Shown here: positions 25,011-32,987 of the stretch, piece by piece
Numbering within the stretch: position 1 is the stretch's first letter
Layout of the letters: the number at the start of each line of letters is the position of its first letter
NCBI GenBank assembly: GCA_028688995.1
Contig: JAQTXB010000009.1
Span: forward strand, 56,441-120,440
DNA length: 64,000 nt
Source of the DNA: Aliarcobacter sp.
GTDB taxonomy: Bacteria; Campylobacterota; Campylobacteria; Campylobacterales; Arcobacteraceae
Direction of reading: 5' to 3'
Notes under the pieces: generated by a model
Told to the model about the DNA's origin: nothing
The model's input: the letters and a program-made list of their open reading frames with translations, nothing else
Database searches by the model: none
Program-made: the position numbers and the translations under genes

Positions 25011-25762
25011 TTTGTTTTGTATGAAGAGATATTAAATTTATATTTAGCTTTTATAAAAAGTCCTGAGTTACTTTTTAGTGTTGTACTTGATAAAAGATGT
25101 TCTAAATTTAAAACAGCATTAATAATCTCTTTTTTGTTTTTATCTGAATTTAGTATAAAAACTAAAAATTTATTTTCATAATATCTTACTATTTTAAAAT
25201 CCAAATTTTCATCATTTAGTTTTTGATTAATAAATTTTGTAGCAAAAATTAGTAGATTATTAGCTAAAAGTTCTCCATACTCTTTTTGAATATAAGTATA
25301 ATCAACAACATCAATTAAAACACAAATACCGTTTTGTTGGAATAAAGCTTCAGTATTTAAGAACTTATTATAAACCCATTTTTTATTAAAAGTATTTGTA
25401 ATATCATCTAAAAAAAGCTTGTTATTTAAACTTTTAACTTCATTCTCTAAATCAAGCATTTTTTTATAAATATCACCTAAAGTATCTACATCTTTATTAA
25501 GAATAGCATCTGTAGCATTTTTTGTATTTTCTTGTAATGCTGTTGCACTTGATAATACAATATTCATATAATTTTCTATTGTTTGTAAATCTTCTAAAAT
25601 TACACTATTTAACTCTTTTTTAAAATCTTCATCATCTAAATTTATTTCTAACTCTTTTGCATGATAATTAAACTTATTAAAATAAGTAGAAGGAAGTATT
25701 ATCTCATTATTTAAAAGTTCATTTATAGTTAAATTTGTTATTTTTTTTAGTTCTTGTCTCAA
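24956..25762 (-). CDS. Degenerate GGDEF-domain protein
   Basis: A 268-residue cytoplasmic protein. An N-terminal helical region (1-115, with long coiled heptads) is followed by a GGDEF fold: DDITNTFNKKWVYNKFL replaces the usual DxLTGLxNRR entry, and YYENKF stands where RYGGDEF should be. The signature and the metal/GTP residues are therefore lost, and cyclase activity is unlikely. It may bind a partner or c-di-GMP. Its ATG overlaps the EAL gene stop by 4 nt, so the two proteins are translationally coupled. Its 3' end overlaps pxpC by 55 nt on the opposite strand. Confidence 0.72.
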   Translation of the reverse strand: MRQELKKITNLTINELLNNEIILPSTYFNKFNYHAKELEINLDDEDFKKELNSVILEDLQTIENYMNIVLSSATALQENTKNATDAILNKDVDTLGDIYKKMLDLENEVKSLNNKLFLDDITNTFNKKWVYNKFLNTEALFQQNGICVLIDVVDYTYIQKEYGELLANNLLIFATKFINQKLNDENLDFKIVRYYENKFLVFILNSDKNKKEIINAVLNLEHLLSSTTLKSNSGLFIKAKYKFNISSYKTNQESKEIFERLLSKEQEE

Positions 25763-26982
25763 TTTTTTTCTCCAAAAAGTTCTTCAATACTCATAGGTTT
25801 TGCAATATGATAACCTTGTGAATAATCAATTCCCACATTTTTCACATACCTTAAAGTTTTTAAGTTACTAACAAATTCAGCAACAACCTTTATATTTTGT
25901 TGTTTTGAAAACAAAACAATACTTTTTATTAGATTTAGATAAATATCTTCATCTATTTTTTTTATTAATGAACCATCAATTTTTATATAGTCTATGTTTA
26001 AATTTAATATATTTTCATAGTTAGAAAATCCAGTTCCAAAGTCATCAATTGCAATTTTTACACCAAATGATTTTATTCTATTTATAAAATCATTTACAAT
26101 ATCATAATTAGAAACTTTTTCACTCTCTAATATTTCAAGAGTAAGATATTGTCCAACGTTATTATTTTTTATTTTATCTATTAAAATTCTTTTTATATGA
26201 GGGTTTAAAATATCAGTATAATCTAGATTTATACTAACATGGATTTTATATTTTAAAATATAAACAATTATTTTATCAATCATTATTTCCATAAGTTTAT
26301 TGTAGAGTCTACATTTTTTTGCTTTATGAATAAAAACATGTGGCATTAAAATTTGACCATTTTTATCAAAAATTCTCATTAATGCTTCGTATTTAACAAC
26401 TTCATCCGTTGTATTATCCATAATTGCTTGGAAATATGGTTCTACTAAATTATTATCTACATTATAATTTAAAACATCAAGAAGATTTTCATTTACAGAT
26501 TCATTTTTAAATAGGAACGAATCATAATACATATAATGCAAGAAATTTATTTTGGCATTATATAAAGCTTTTTCAGCATAGATTTTTAAATATTTGTCAT
26601 TGCTTTTTGCACAACCAATTGTAACGTCAATATTAATTGTTGAGTGATTTTTTATAAGTCTAAAATTTTTCGATACTATATTTTCATAAATAAGATTTTT
26701 TATATTTTTAATCTCTTCAATGTTTAGATTATCATATATTAAAACTTCAAATACATCTGCATGGGTATTTTTGATTTTTACATGTACATTTCGTTGAAGT
26801 TCTTTTTTTATTAGTTCTTTAGTTTTATTTTTTAGAATATGTTTAAGTTGTTTTATTATGAAGTCACCATTTCTGAAATCATAAATAGCATTTAAGTCTT
26901 TCATATATAAAATATCTATTAAAAAGAGAGTTTTAATATTATTTTTTCTGAAAAATGTGTTTAAAAATTTCTGAATTAACAC
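25759..26982 (-). CDS. EAL c-di-GMP phosphodiesterase with degenerate GGDEF-like N-terminus
   Basis: A 407-residue soluble protein. Residues 1-165 resemble a GGDEF fold without its motif (LIDILYMKDLNAIYDFRNGD at the entry, VHVKIKNTHADVFEVLI at the signature position). Residues 175-405 form an EAL domain with the catalytic set present: YEALMRI, NLDY, EILESE, AIDDFGTGFSNY, KIDGSLI, AEFVS and YSQGYHI. c-di-GMP hydrolysis to pGpG is therefore expected. It is the first gene of a two-gene unit with the degenerate GGDEF gene. There is no clear Shine-Dalgarno before ATG 26982. Confidence 0.85.
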   Translation of the reverse strand: MLIQKFLNTFFRKNNIKTLFLIDILYMKDLNAIYDFRNGDFIIKQLKHILKNKTKELIKKELQRNVHVKIKNTHADVFEVLIYDNLNIEEIKNIKNLIYENIVSKNFRLIKNHSTINIDVTIGCAKSNDKYLKIYAEKALYNAKINFLHYMYYDSFLFKNESVNENLLDVLNYNVDNNLVEPYFQAIMDNTTDEVVKYEALMRIFDKNGQILMPHVFIHKAKKCRLYNKLMEIMIDKIIVYILKYKIHVSINLDYTDILNPHIKRILIDKIKNNNVGQYLTLEILESEKVSNYDIVNDFINRIKSFGVKIAIDDFGTGFSNYENILNLNIDYIKIDGSLIKKIDEDIYLNLIKSIVLFSKQQNIKVVAEFVSNLKTLRYVKNVGIDYSQGYHIAKPMSIEELFGEKN

Positions 26983-27126
26983 AACTGAAGCCTTTATATA
27001 ACTTAAATACGGGATTTATTATATATTATTTATCTTAAATGTATATGAAAAAATTTAATTTAACTTAAATATTATATTTTGGTGACAGATTTACTACTAA
27101 AATTTTAGATTTAATATAACTTTGGA

Positions 27127-27132
27127 TAAAAT
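27127..27132 (+). promoter_or_regulatory. Putative -10 box of the gene at 27164
   Basis: TAAAAT in the context TGGATAAAATCGGCGC, 31 nt before the start codon. The 150 nt upstream are AT-rich with no obvious operator; the EAL gene diverges on the other side. Confidence 0.45.
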
Positions 27133-27163
27133 CGGCGCATTTTATAAATAGGATTATATAAAA

Positions 27164-27796
27164 ATGAAAAAAATAAATATAAAAGATTTAGAACTAGATA
27201 TTGATATTACATATATTTTAAATTTATACGCTTCAAAAACTCCAATTATTATTGATGTAGATGGAAATGTCTATACAAAACTTGAAGAAGTGGAAAAAAA
27301 AGCAGTAATTTATAAAAATATGAATGTGTCACAATTATCTTCAATGTTAGATGCTAAAGCAATAGCTTCACAACTTTTTGCAGATTATAAACCAAATATT
27401 GTTGGAGCAATTTGTAAAATTAAACCAGTTTCAAATTGGCAAAATATAATTGATTTAAACAAAGAGAATATGCTTTATTTTGACCACCAAAGTGATGGTG
27501 TTGAGATGTTTGAAGATAAAGAACTTGAAGATTATGGTTGGAATGCAAGTGCTTTAGAAATTAACTATAGAGAAATTAGTGAATTTATTGAAGAGTCTTG
27601 TGATGGAGTTTTACTTTGTTACGATAATGAGATCCAATTTAGTGGGTTTGTAATTGTAGATGATGTAACTGATGTTAAACAAAAAGTAAAAGAGTACATC
27701 ATAAATAAAGCAAATGAGAATATAAAAGAGCAATTAATTGATGTTGAAGATGATGATGTAATTGAGGCTTTAGAATTTTTTGGAGTAAAGGCGTAA
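27164..27796 (+). CDS. Hypothetical acidic protein, 210 aa
   Basis: I do not recognise this protein. It is soluble, acidic, alpha/beta, without signal or membrane segments. Notable parts are an N-terminal KDLELDIDITYILNLYASKTPIIIDVDG, a central WQNIIDLNKENMLYFDHQSDGVEM, and a C-terminal strand-helix unit VLLCYDNEIQFSGFVIVDDV followed by an acidic tail (IDVEDDDVIEAL). TAGGAT lies before the ATG. The DedA gene follows 4 nt after its stop, so the two form an operon. Confidence 0.6.
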   Translation: MKKINIKDLELDIDITYILNLYASKTPIIIDVDGNVYTKLEEVEKKAVIYKNMNVSQLSSMLDAKAIASQLFADYKPNIVGAICKIKPVSNWQNIIDLNKENMLYFDHQSDGVEMFEDKELEDYGWNASALEINYREISEFIEESCDGVLLCYDNEIQFSGFVIVDDVTDVKQKVKEYIINKANENIKEQLIDVEDDDVIEALEFFGVKA

Positions 27797-27800
27797 ATAT

Positions 27801-28340
27801 ATGGAAGACATAATAAGAGATTGGGGTTATCTAGCTCTATTTTTATACTCTTTTGGTGGTGGATTTGTAGGTCTTGTAGTTGCAGGTGTTTTATCATATT
27901 CAGGAGATTTAAATATTTATATTTCAATTTTAGTTGCTGGAATTTCAAATTTTTTAGGTGACCAGTTTTTGTTTTTTATAGCTAGAAAAAATAAAAATTA
28001 TGCAAAAGATATGATGAAAAAATATGGTAGAAAAATAGCACTTGCCCATCTTATGATGAGAAAATATGGTTCTTTTGTAGTTTTTGTACAAAAATATATT
28101 TATGGAATAAAAACTTTAGTTCCACTTGCAATGGGACTTACAAAATATTCTGCTATGAAATTTAGTGTATATAATGCATTTGCTACACTGATTTGGGCTT
28201 GTATAATTGGATATGCAAGTTTTACAGCTGGAGAATATGTATTAAGTTTAGGGGATGATTTTAAATATATTGGATTAGCTATTATTGTAGTAATTCTACT
28301 GTCAATCTCTTATGTATTTAAGAAAATAGAAAAAAAATAG
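27801..28340 (+). CDS. DedA-family membrane protein
   Basis: A 179-residue inner-membrane protein of the DedA/VTT (SNARE-associated) family. An N-terminal hydrophobic re-entrant segment (FLYSFGGGFVGLVVAGVLSYSGDLNIYISILVAG) is followed by the family signature FLGDQFLFFIARKN, RKIALAHLMMRKYGSFVVFVQKYIYGIKTLVPLAMGLTKYSAMKF, and two C-terminal helices. DedA proteins are linked to polyprenyl-phosphate or phospholipid scramblase activity and pH/envelope homeostasis; the role here is by family only. It is coupled to the preceding unknown gene. The helicase gene lies downstream, separated by an inverted repeat. Confidence 0.88.
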   Translation: MEDIIRDWGYLALFLYSFGGGFVGLVVAGVLSYSGDLNIYISILVAGISNFLGDQFLFFIARKNKNYAKDMMKKYGRKIALAHLMMRKYGSFVVFVQKYIYGIKTLVPLAMGLTKYSAMKFSVYNAFATLIWACIIGYASFTAGEYVLSLGDDFKYIGLAIIVVILLSISYVFKKIEKK

Positions 28341-28356
28341 TTCTTATTTAATAGTA

Positions 28357-28395
28357 CTTTATAGTTTTAGATATAATATATAAAAAACTATAAAG
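28357..28395. promoter_or_regulatory. 12-bp inverted repeat over the helicase -10 and Shine-Dalgarno
   Basis: CTTTATAGTTTT (28357-28368) and AAAACTATAAAG (28384-28395) are perfect reverse complements, 15 nt apart. The right arm contains most of the helicase Shine-Dalgarno AAAGG (28392-28396). TATAAT at 28372-28377 lies in the spacer. On a read-through dedA transcript it would hide the Shine-Dalgarno. At the DNA level it would flank the -10 like an operator. It could also be a weak dedA terminator. Confidence 0.55.
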
Positions 28396-28403
28396 GCCTT
28401 CCC

Positions 28404-29777
28404 ATTTTAACTGAAAATTTTTCACAATTAAATCTTCCAAAAGATTTTTTAACAAACTTAGACTCTTTAGGTTATACAAAATTAACATCTATCCAACAAA
28501 AAAGTTTACCACTAAGCTTAGATAATAAAGATTTAATAGCTCAAGCAAAAACAGGTTCTGGAAAAACTGTGGCATTTTGTATTCCAATAATAAATAAATT
28601 AAATATCAAAAACTTTAGAATTCAATCTTTAATCTTAGCTCCAACAAGAGAGTTAGCAAATCAAATAGCTTTGGAAATTAGAAAACTTTCACGACATATT
28701 CATAATTTAAAAGTTCTTACACTTTGTGGTGGAACTCCATTTAAACCTCAAGTTTTATCTTTAAGTCATGGTGCTCATATAATTGTAGCAACTCCTGGAC
28801 GTGTATTAAAACATATAGAACAAAATAATATTGATTTACAAAATATCAACACTTTAGTTTTGGATGAAGCGGATAAAATGCTTGATATGGGATTTTATGA
28901 TGATATTATGGAAATTATTAATACACTACCGAAAAATAGACAAACACTACTTTTTTCTGCAACTTATGAAAAAAACATAGAAAAACTAGCTTCAAATGTG
29001 TTATCAAATCCTGTAGTTGTAAAAGTTGAGAATGAAGAAAAAGTTCATATAAAACAAAAATTTTATAATGTTGAAGAATCAAATAAAACTACTTTAATTC
29101 CAGCACTTATCTCTTCAAATAAAGCAAAATCAATTTTAATCTTTTGTAATATGAAAATAACTTGTGATAAATTAGCTGATGATTTATATGATTTAGGACT
29201 TGATGTTTTAACTTTACATTCAGATTTAGAGCAAAAACAAAGGGATGAAACAATTATTTTATTTTCAAATAAATCATATCCTATTTTAATAGCAACAGAT
29301 GTGGCTTCAAGAGGGCTTCATATTGATGATGTTGATTTAGTTATAAATTATGATTTATCATTAGATGAAAAAATTCATACTCACAGAATCGGAAGAACAG
29401 CAAGAGCTGGAAAAGGTGGATTAGCAATATCTTTATACACTTTTAATGATTTTGATAGAGTTGAACTTATAAAAGATACTTTTAGTGATATTGAAGATGA
29501 AAGTATTGATAAAATTGAAGATGATTTAAGCTATAAAATTGACTCAGAGTTACGAACAATTTTTATAAATGGTGGAAAAAAACAAAAATTAAGAGCTGGT
29601 GATATTTTAGGAGCCATGACTGCTGGAATTGGTTTGGATAAAAATGATATTGGGAAAATTGATATTTTAGATTTTGCTTCATATGTAGCAATTAGTAAAG
29701 AGAAAATTTCTTTTGTTTTAGAAAAATTATCAAAAGAGAAAATTAAAGGTAAATACTATAGAATCTATGAAAAGTAA
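28404..29777 (+). CDS. dbpA: DEAD-box RNA helicase, DbpA-like, with probable ATT start
   Basis: An ATP-dependent RNA helicase of 457 residues if it starts at ATT 28404. Motifs in order: LTSIQQKSLP (Q motif), AKTGSGKT (Walker A), PTRELANQ, TPGR, LDEADKM, FSAT, DVASRGLHI and HRIGRTARAG. The C-terminal 75 residues (FINGGKKQKLRAGDILGAMTAGIG, KIDILDFASYVAIS, KIKGKYYRIYEK) form the DbpA/CsdA RNA-binding domain, which in DbpA targets 23S rRNA. The region before Walker A is clearly coding but has no ATG, GTG or TTG. AAAGG at 28392-28396 lies 7 nt before ATT, so ATT is the best start. An annotation starting at GTG 28569 would lose the ATP-binding loop. Confidence 0.85.
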   Translation: MLTENFSQLNLPKDFLTNLDSLGYTKLTSIQQKSLPLSLDNKDLIAQAKTGSGKTVAFCIPIINKLNIKNFRIQSLILAPTRELANQIALEIRKLSRHIHNLKVLTLCGGTPFKPQVLSLSHGAHIIVATPGRVLKHIEQNNIDLQNINTLVLDEADKMLDMGFYDDIMEIINTLPKNRQTLLFSATYEKNIEKLASNVLSNPVVVKVENEEKVHIKQKFYNVEESNKTTLIPALISSNKAKSILIFCNMKITCDKLADDLYDLGLDVLTLHSDLEQKQRDETIILFSNKSYPILIATDVASRGLHIDDVDLVINYDLSLDEKIHTHRIGRTARAGKGGLAISLYTFNDFDRVELIKDTFSDIEDESIDKIEDDLSYKIDSELRTIFINGGKKQKLRAGDILGAMTAGIGLDKNDIGKIDILDFASYVAISKEKISFVLEKLSKEKIKGKYYRIYEK

Positions 29778-29796
29778 AAAATAAAGGAAAGATATA

Positions 29797-32178
29797 TTGT
29801 TTAGAAATGCACTCTTCCTAAAAATAATTTTAATATTCACATTACCTGCTTTGGGAATTTTATATTTTAGTTCAGTTTTAGTATTTGAAAAAATACAATC
29901 ATTTAATGAAGTTGATGCAATAAACAATAGTTTAGTATATTTAAAAAATACAGAAAAATTAATAGACTCTTTACAAAAAGAAAGGGAGTTAAGTGTAATA
30001 CAATTTTTGCAAAAAGCTGATGAAGCAAATTTAAGTAGAACTAGAAACCTTTCAAATAAAAGTTTTAAAGAGCTAATTGAACCTTTAGAAAATTCTGATT
30101 TAAATAATAAATTTGATAAATTAGAAGAATTTAGAACAAGAATAGATAAATCAGATGTAACACTTGATGAAATTTTTGAACAATATAATGATTTTAATAA
30201 AACATTATTAGAATCATTGTCAATGCTTAAACCGATAAAATTAGCTTTTGATTTTAATAATGAGTTTAGAAATATTTCATATTTTCTGAATTTTAAAGAA
30301 GCAACTTACATAGAAAAAACCATTTTTATATCATATTTTATAAATGGTAAAATCAACGATAAAATTTATAATATGCTAATGAAAGATTATTCATTAGAAG
30401 AGATAAATAGAGATTTATTTTTAAATAATACAAATTTAGAAATGGTTCAAAAATATAATTCTAAACTCAATGAAGAGTATTTTAATAAGATTTTTATACT
30501 AAGAAATAATATTAAAAACAAAAATTTTTCACATTTTGAATTAAATCTTGATGAGTGGAATAAAGTATCAAGTGAGAATTTAGAATCTTTAACAAATATT
30601 TATAAAAATTTACTCTATTCTGTAGAAAAACATGTAGTAAAATTTGAAAATGATGCACAGCTTGAGAAGCAAAAGAGTCTAATATTTTTATTTGTTTCAT
30701 TTGCTACTTTAATTAGTTTATTATTTGTTTTAAGAAATATTATTTTTAATGAGCAAAAGAGTTTTTGTAAAGTACAAAAACATAAAGAAGTGTATGAATT
30801 ATTAAATAAGGCTAATAAATTTTTATTAAAAATTGGAGATAGAAAAAAATTATTTGCAAATATTTGTGAGTTACTTTCAGAGAGTAATAAAATTCAATTT
30901 TCTTTTATTTATGATTTGTCAAGTAAAGAAATAATAGCCCAAGATGGAGAATTAAAACAAAAATTATTAACTCAAAGCCATCTTTATAACGATAAAAATA
31001 AAGATAATATAATTTCTAAAACAATAAAATGGGAAACCAATATTATTACTAATAATTTTTTAGAAAAGAACATTTCAGTTTTTTATGATGATGCAAAAGA
31101 GTTAAAAATAAATTCAATGGCTTCTTTCCCAATCAAAAAATTTAACAAAGTTGTAGCTACTTTAGCAATTTATTCAAATGAATTAGGTTTTTTTGATCAA
31201 GAGGTTGAAATCTTATTTGATAAGTTGATTAGTGATATTACCCATTGTTTAGAAAAGATTGACTATGAAGAGACTAGATTAAAACAAGAAGATGAATTAA
31301 GACTCTCTTCTTATGCATTTGAATCAAGTGAACCTATGATTATTACAAATGATGTTGGTGATATTGTAAAAGTTAATCAAGCTTTTTGTAATGTTATGGG
31401 ATATGCAAGGGATGAAATTTTAGGTAAAAACCCAAGAATTTTTAAATCTGGTCATCAAGATAGTAAATTTGGTGATGAATTGTGGAACAGTCTAAGAGTA
31501 CAGGGATTTTGGAGTGGAGAAGTTTATAATAGAAAAGCAAATGATGAAATAATTCCATTAAGAAGTACAATAACTGCAATAAAAGATAAAAATGGGAAAA
31601 TAACGCATTTTTTAGGGCAATACATAGATATTGGTGAACAAAAAGATAAAGAGAAAGTTTTAGAGTATCAAGCAACCCATGATAATTTAACAGGTTTACC
31701 AAATAGATTATTACTTCTTGATAGAATTGAACGGGCAATCACAAAAGTTGTAAGACATAAAATGGTTGGTGGATTAATTTTCATTGATTTGGATAATTTT
31801 AAAGAGGTAAATGATACTTTAGGACATGACATAGGTGATGCTTTGCTTATTATGGTGGCTAAAAAAATTAGAGAAGTAATACGAGAAGAAGATACAATTG
31901 CAAGAATTGGTGGAGATGAATTTATAGTTTTACTTGATAATGTTGGAAATAATAAAGTTGATGCAAGGGTGAATATAAACAATCTAGCAGAAAAAATAAA
32001 AGAAGTATTAAATGCAATAACTCACATTGAGGGACATATTAATGTTTCAACTCCAAGTATTGGAATCACACTATTTAGTGATTCAAGTGTAAGTGTAAAA
32101 GACATTATTAAACAAGCTGATACAGCAATGTATGTGGCAAAAAAACAAGGTAAAAATGCAATTGAATTCTTTGATTAA
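29797..32178 (+). CDS. NIT-GAF-PAS-GGDEF diguanylate cyclase
   Basis: A 793-residue membrane sensor. A signal-anchor helix (8-28) and a second helix (about 295-315) enclose a helical periplasmic domain with LIDSLQKERELSVIQFLQ near residues 56-73, the hallmark of the NIT (nitrate/nitrite sensing) domain. Then come a GAF-like domain (about 345-490), a PAS domain (about 510-620, SEPMIITNDVGDIVKVNQAFCNVMGYARDEILGKNP) and a GGDEF domain (640-793) with entry DNLTGLPNRLLLLDR and an intact IGGDEF near 704. There is no EAL domain, so c-di-GMP synthesis is expected. It starts at TTG 29797 after AAAGGAA. Nitrate or nitrite as signal is inferred from the family. Confidence 0.85.
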   Translation: MFRNALFLKIILIFTLPALGILYFSSVLVFEKIQSFNEVDAINNSLVYLKNTEKLIDSLQKERELSVIQFLQKADEANLSRTRNLSNKSFKELIEPLENSDLNNKFDKLEEFRTRIDKSDVTLDEIFEQYNDFNKTLLESLSMLKPIKLAFDFNNEFRNISYFLNFKEATYIEKTIFISYFINGKINDKIYNMLMKDYSLEEINRDLFLNNTNLEMVQKYNSKLNEEYFNKIFILRNNIKNKNFSHFELNLDEWNKVSSENLESLTNIYKNLLYSVEKHVVKFENDAQLEKQKSLIFLFVSFATLISLLFVLRNIIFNEQKSFCKVQKHKEVYELLNKANKFLLKIGDRKKLFANICELLSESNKIQFSFIYDLSSKEIIAQDGELKQKLLTQSHLYNDKNKDNIISKTIKWETNIITNNFLEKNISVFYDDAKELKINSMASFPIKKFNKVVATLAIYSNELGFFDQEVEILFDKLISDITHCLEKIDYEETRLKQEDELRLSSYAFESSEPMIITNDVGDIVKVNQAFCNVMGYARDEILGKNPRIFKSGHQDSKFGDELWNSLRVQGFWSGEVYNRKANDEIIPLRSTITAIKDKNGKITHFLGQYIDIGEQKDKEKVLEYQATHDNLTGLPNRLLLLDRIERAITKVVRHKMVGGLIFIDLDNFKEVNDTLGHDIGDALLIMVAKKIREVIREEDTIARIGGDEFIVLLDNVGNNKVDARVNINNLAEKIKEVLNAITHIEGHINVSTPSIGITLFSDSSVSVKDIIKQADTAMYVAKKQGKNAIEFFD

Positions 32179-32200
32179 GCCATTGATTAGATGTTTATGA

Positions 32201-32206
32201 TAGAAT
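32201..32206 (+). promoter_or_regulatory. Putative -10 box of the parvulin gene
   Basis: TAGAAT in the context TATGATAGAATTGCGCCC, 31 nt before the start. No -35 is seen. AAGGA at 32229-32233 is the Shine-Dalgarno. Confidence 0.5.
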
Positions 32207-32237
32207 TGCGCCCTTATAAATTTATTAAGGAATTATT

Positions 32238-32519
32238 ATGAAAAGTGCAACTGCAAGACATCTATTAGTTGATAGTGAAGAGTTATGTTTAGAATTAAAA
32301 GAGAGAATTGCAAATGGTGAAAAATTTGAAGATATTGCAAAAGAGTATTCTTCTTGTCCATCTGGTTCAAATGGTGGAGATTTAGGTACATTTTTTCAAG
32401 GACAAATGGTTCCAGAATTTGATGCAGTAGTATTTAATGAAGCTATAAATGTTGTTCATGGTCCAGTAAAAACTGATTTTGGTTACCATTTATTAGAAAC
32501 AACTTCAAGAAGAGATTAA
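32238..32519 (+). CDS. Parvulin-type peptidyl-prolyl cis-trans isomerase
   Basis: A 93-residue single-domain rotamase of the PpiC type with no signal peptide, hence cytoplasmic. Motifs: ATARHLLVDSEELCLELK with the parvulin histidine, FEDIAKEYSSCPSGSNGGDLGTFFQGQMVPEFD and GPVKTDFGYHLLE. This is the size of E. coli PpiC (93 residues). It converges with the zinc-ribbon protein gene with no gap, sharing a palindromic end (GAAGAG...CTCTTC around 32507-32535). Confidence 0.93.
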   Translation: MKSATARHLLVDSEELCLELKERIANGEKFEDIAKEYSSCPSGSNGGDLGTFFQGQMVPEFDAVVFNEAINVVHGPVKTDFGYHLLETTSRRD

Positions 32520-32900
32520 TTAAATCTCCTCTTCGAGTTCTTTTGAATGTTCAACAACTTCTTCATCCCATAAAATAGAAACCCCATACTCTTTATCAGT
32601 TATTACATACTTAAAATATTCACTTGTTCCGGCTCTTCCATGAAGTCTTACAATTACTTGATCTTCTTCTAGTAGTTTTTTCATTTCATATTTTGAGAAA
32701 CTTCTTTTGTTCCATCTTAAAAATACATTTGAATATACTCTAAATGTACAAGTTGAATCAGATGTAAAAACAAACTGTTCACTATCATCATATACTTTTT
32801 TTGCATTTTCACAAGAATAAAGATTTACTTTTTTTCCATTTGCTGTACTTTTTAAAGCGTGAACATTGCCTTTACAATATGGACATTTTCCTAATATCAT
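32520..32900 (-). CDS. Zinc-ribbon protein, unknown
   Basis: A 126-residue soluble protein I cannot name. The N-terminus has CPYCKG (6-11) and a second Cys in YSCENAKK near 29, then TCTFRVYSNVFLRWNKRSFSKYEMKKLLEED. This recalls the C4 ribbon and repeat module found at the C-termini of topoisomerase I/III-like proteins. The C-terminal half (VIVRLHGRAGTSEYFKYVITDKEYGVSILWDEE) is beta-rich with a very acidic end. It stands alone between the parvulin and chemoreceptor genes. Confidence 0.6.
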   Translation of the reverse strand: MILGKCPYCKGNVHALKSTANGKKVNLYSCENAKKVYDDSEQFVFTSDSTCTFRVYSNVFLRWNKRSFSKYEMKKLLEEDQVIVRLHGRAGTSEYFKYVITDKEYGVSILWDEEVVEHSKELEEEI

Positions 32901-32987
32901 ATTTTAAACTCCAAATAAATATTAAGTGTATTCTACTTAAAATTTAAAAGGAGATTAAAAAATATTACAATTTGTAATCAAAAGATA

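Noticed and set aside
31442..31982. Antisense frames inside the PAS-GGDEF region
   Set aside because: The sense strand encodes intact PAS and GGDEF domains. The antisense peptides are low-complexity Leu/Ser-rich.
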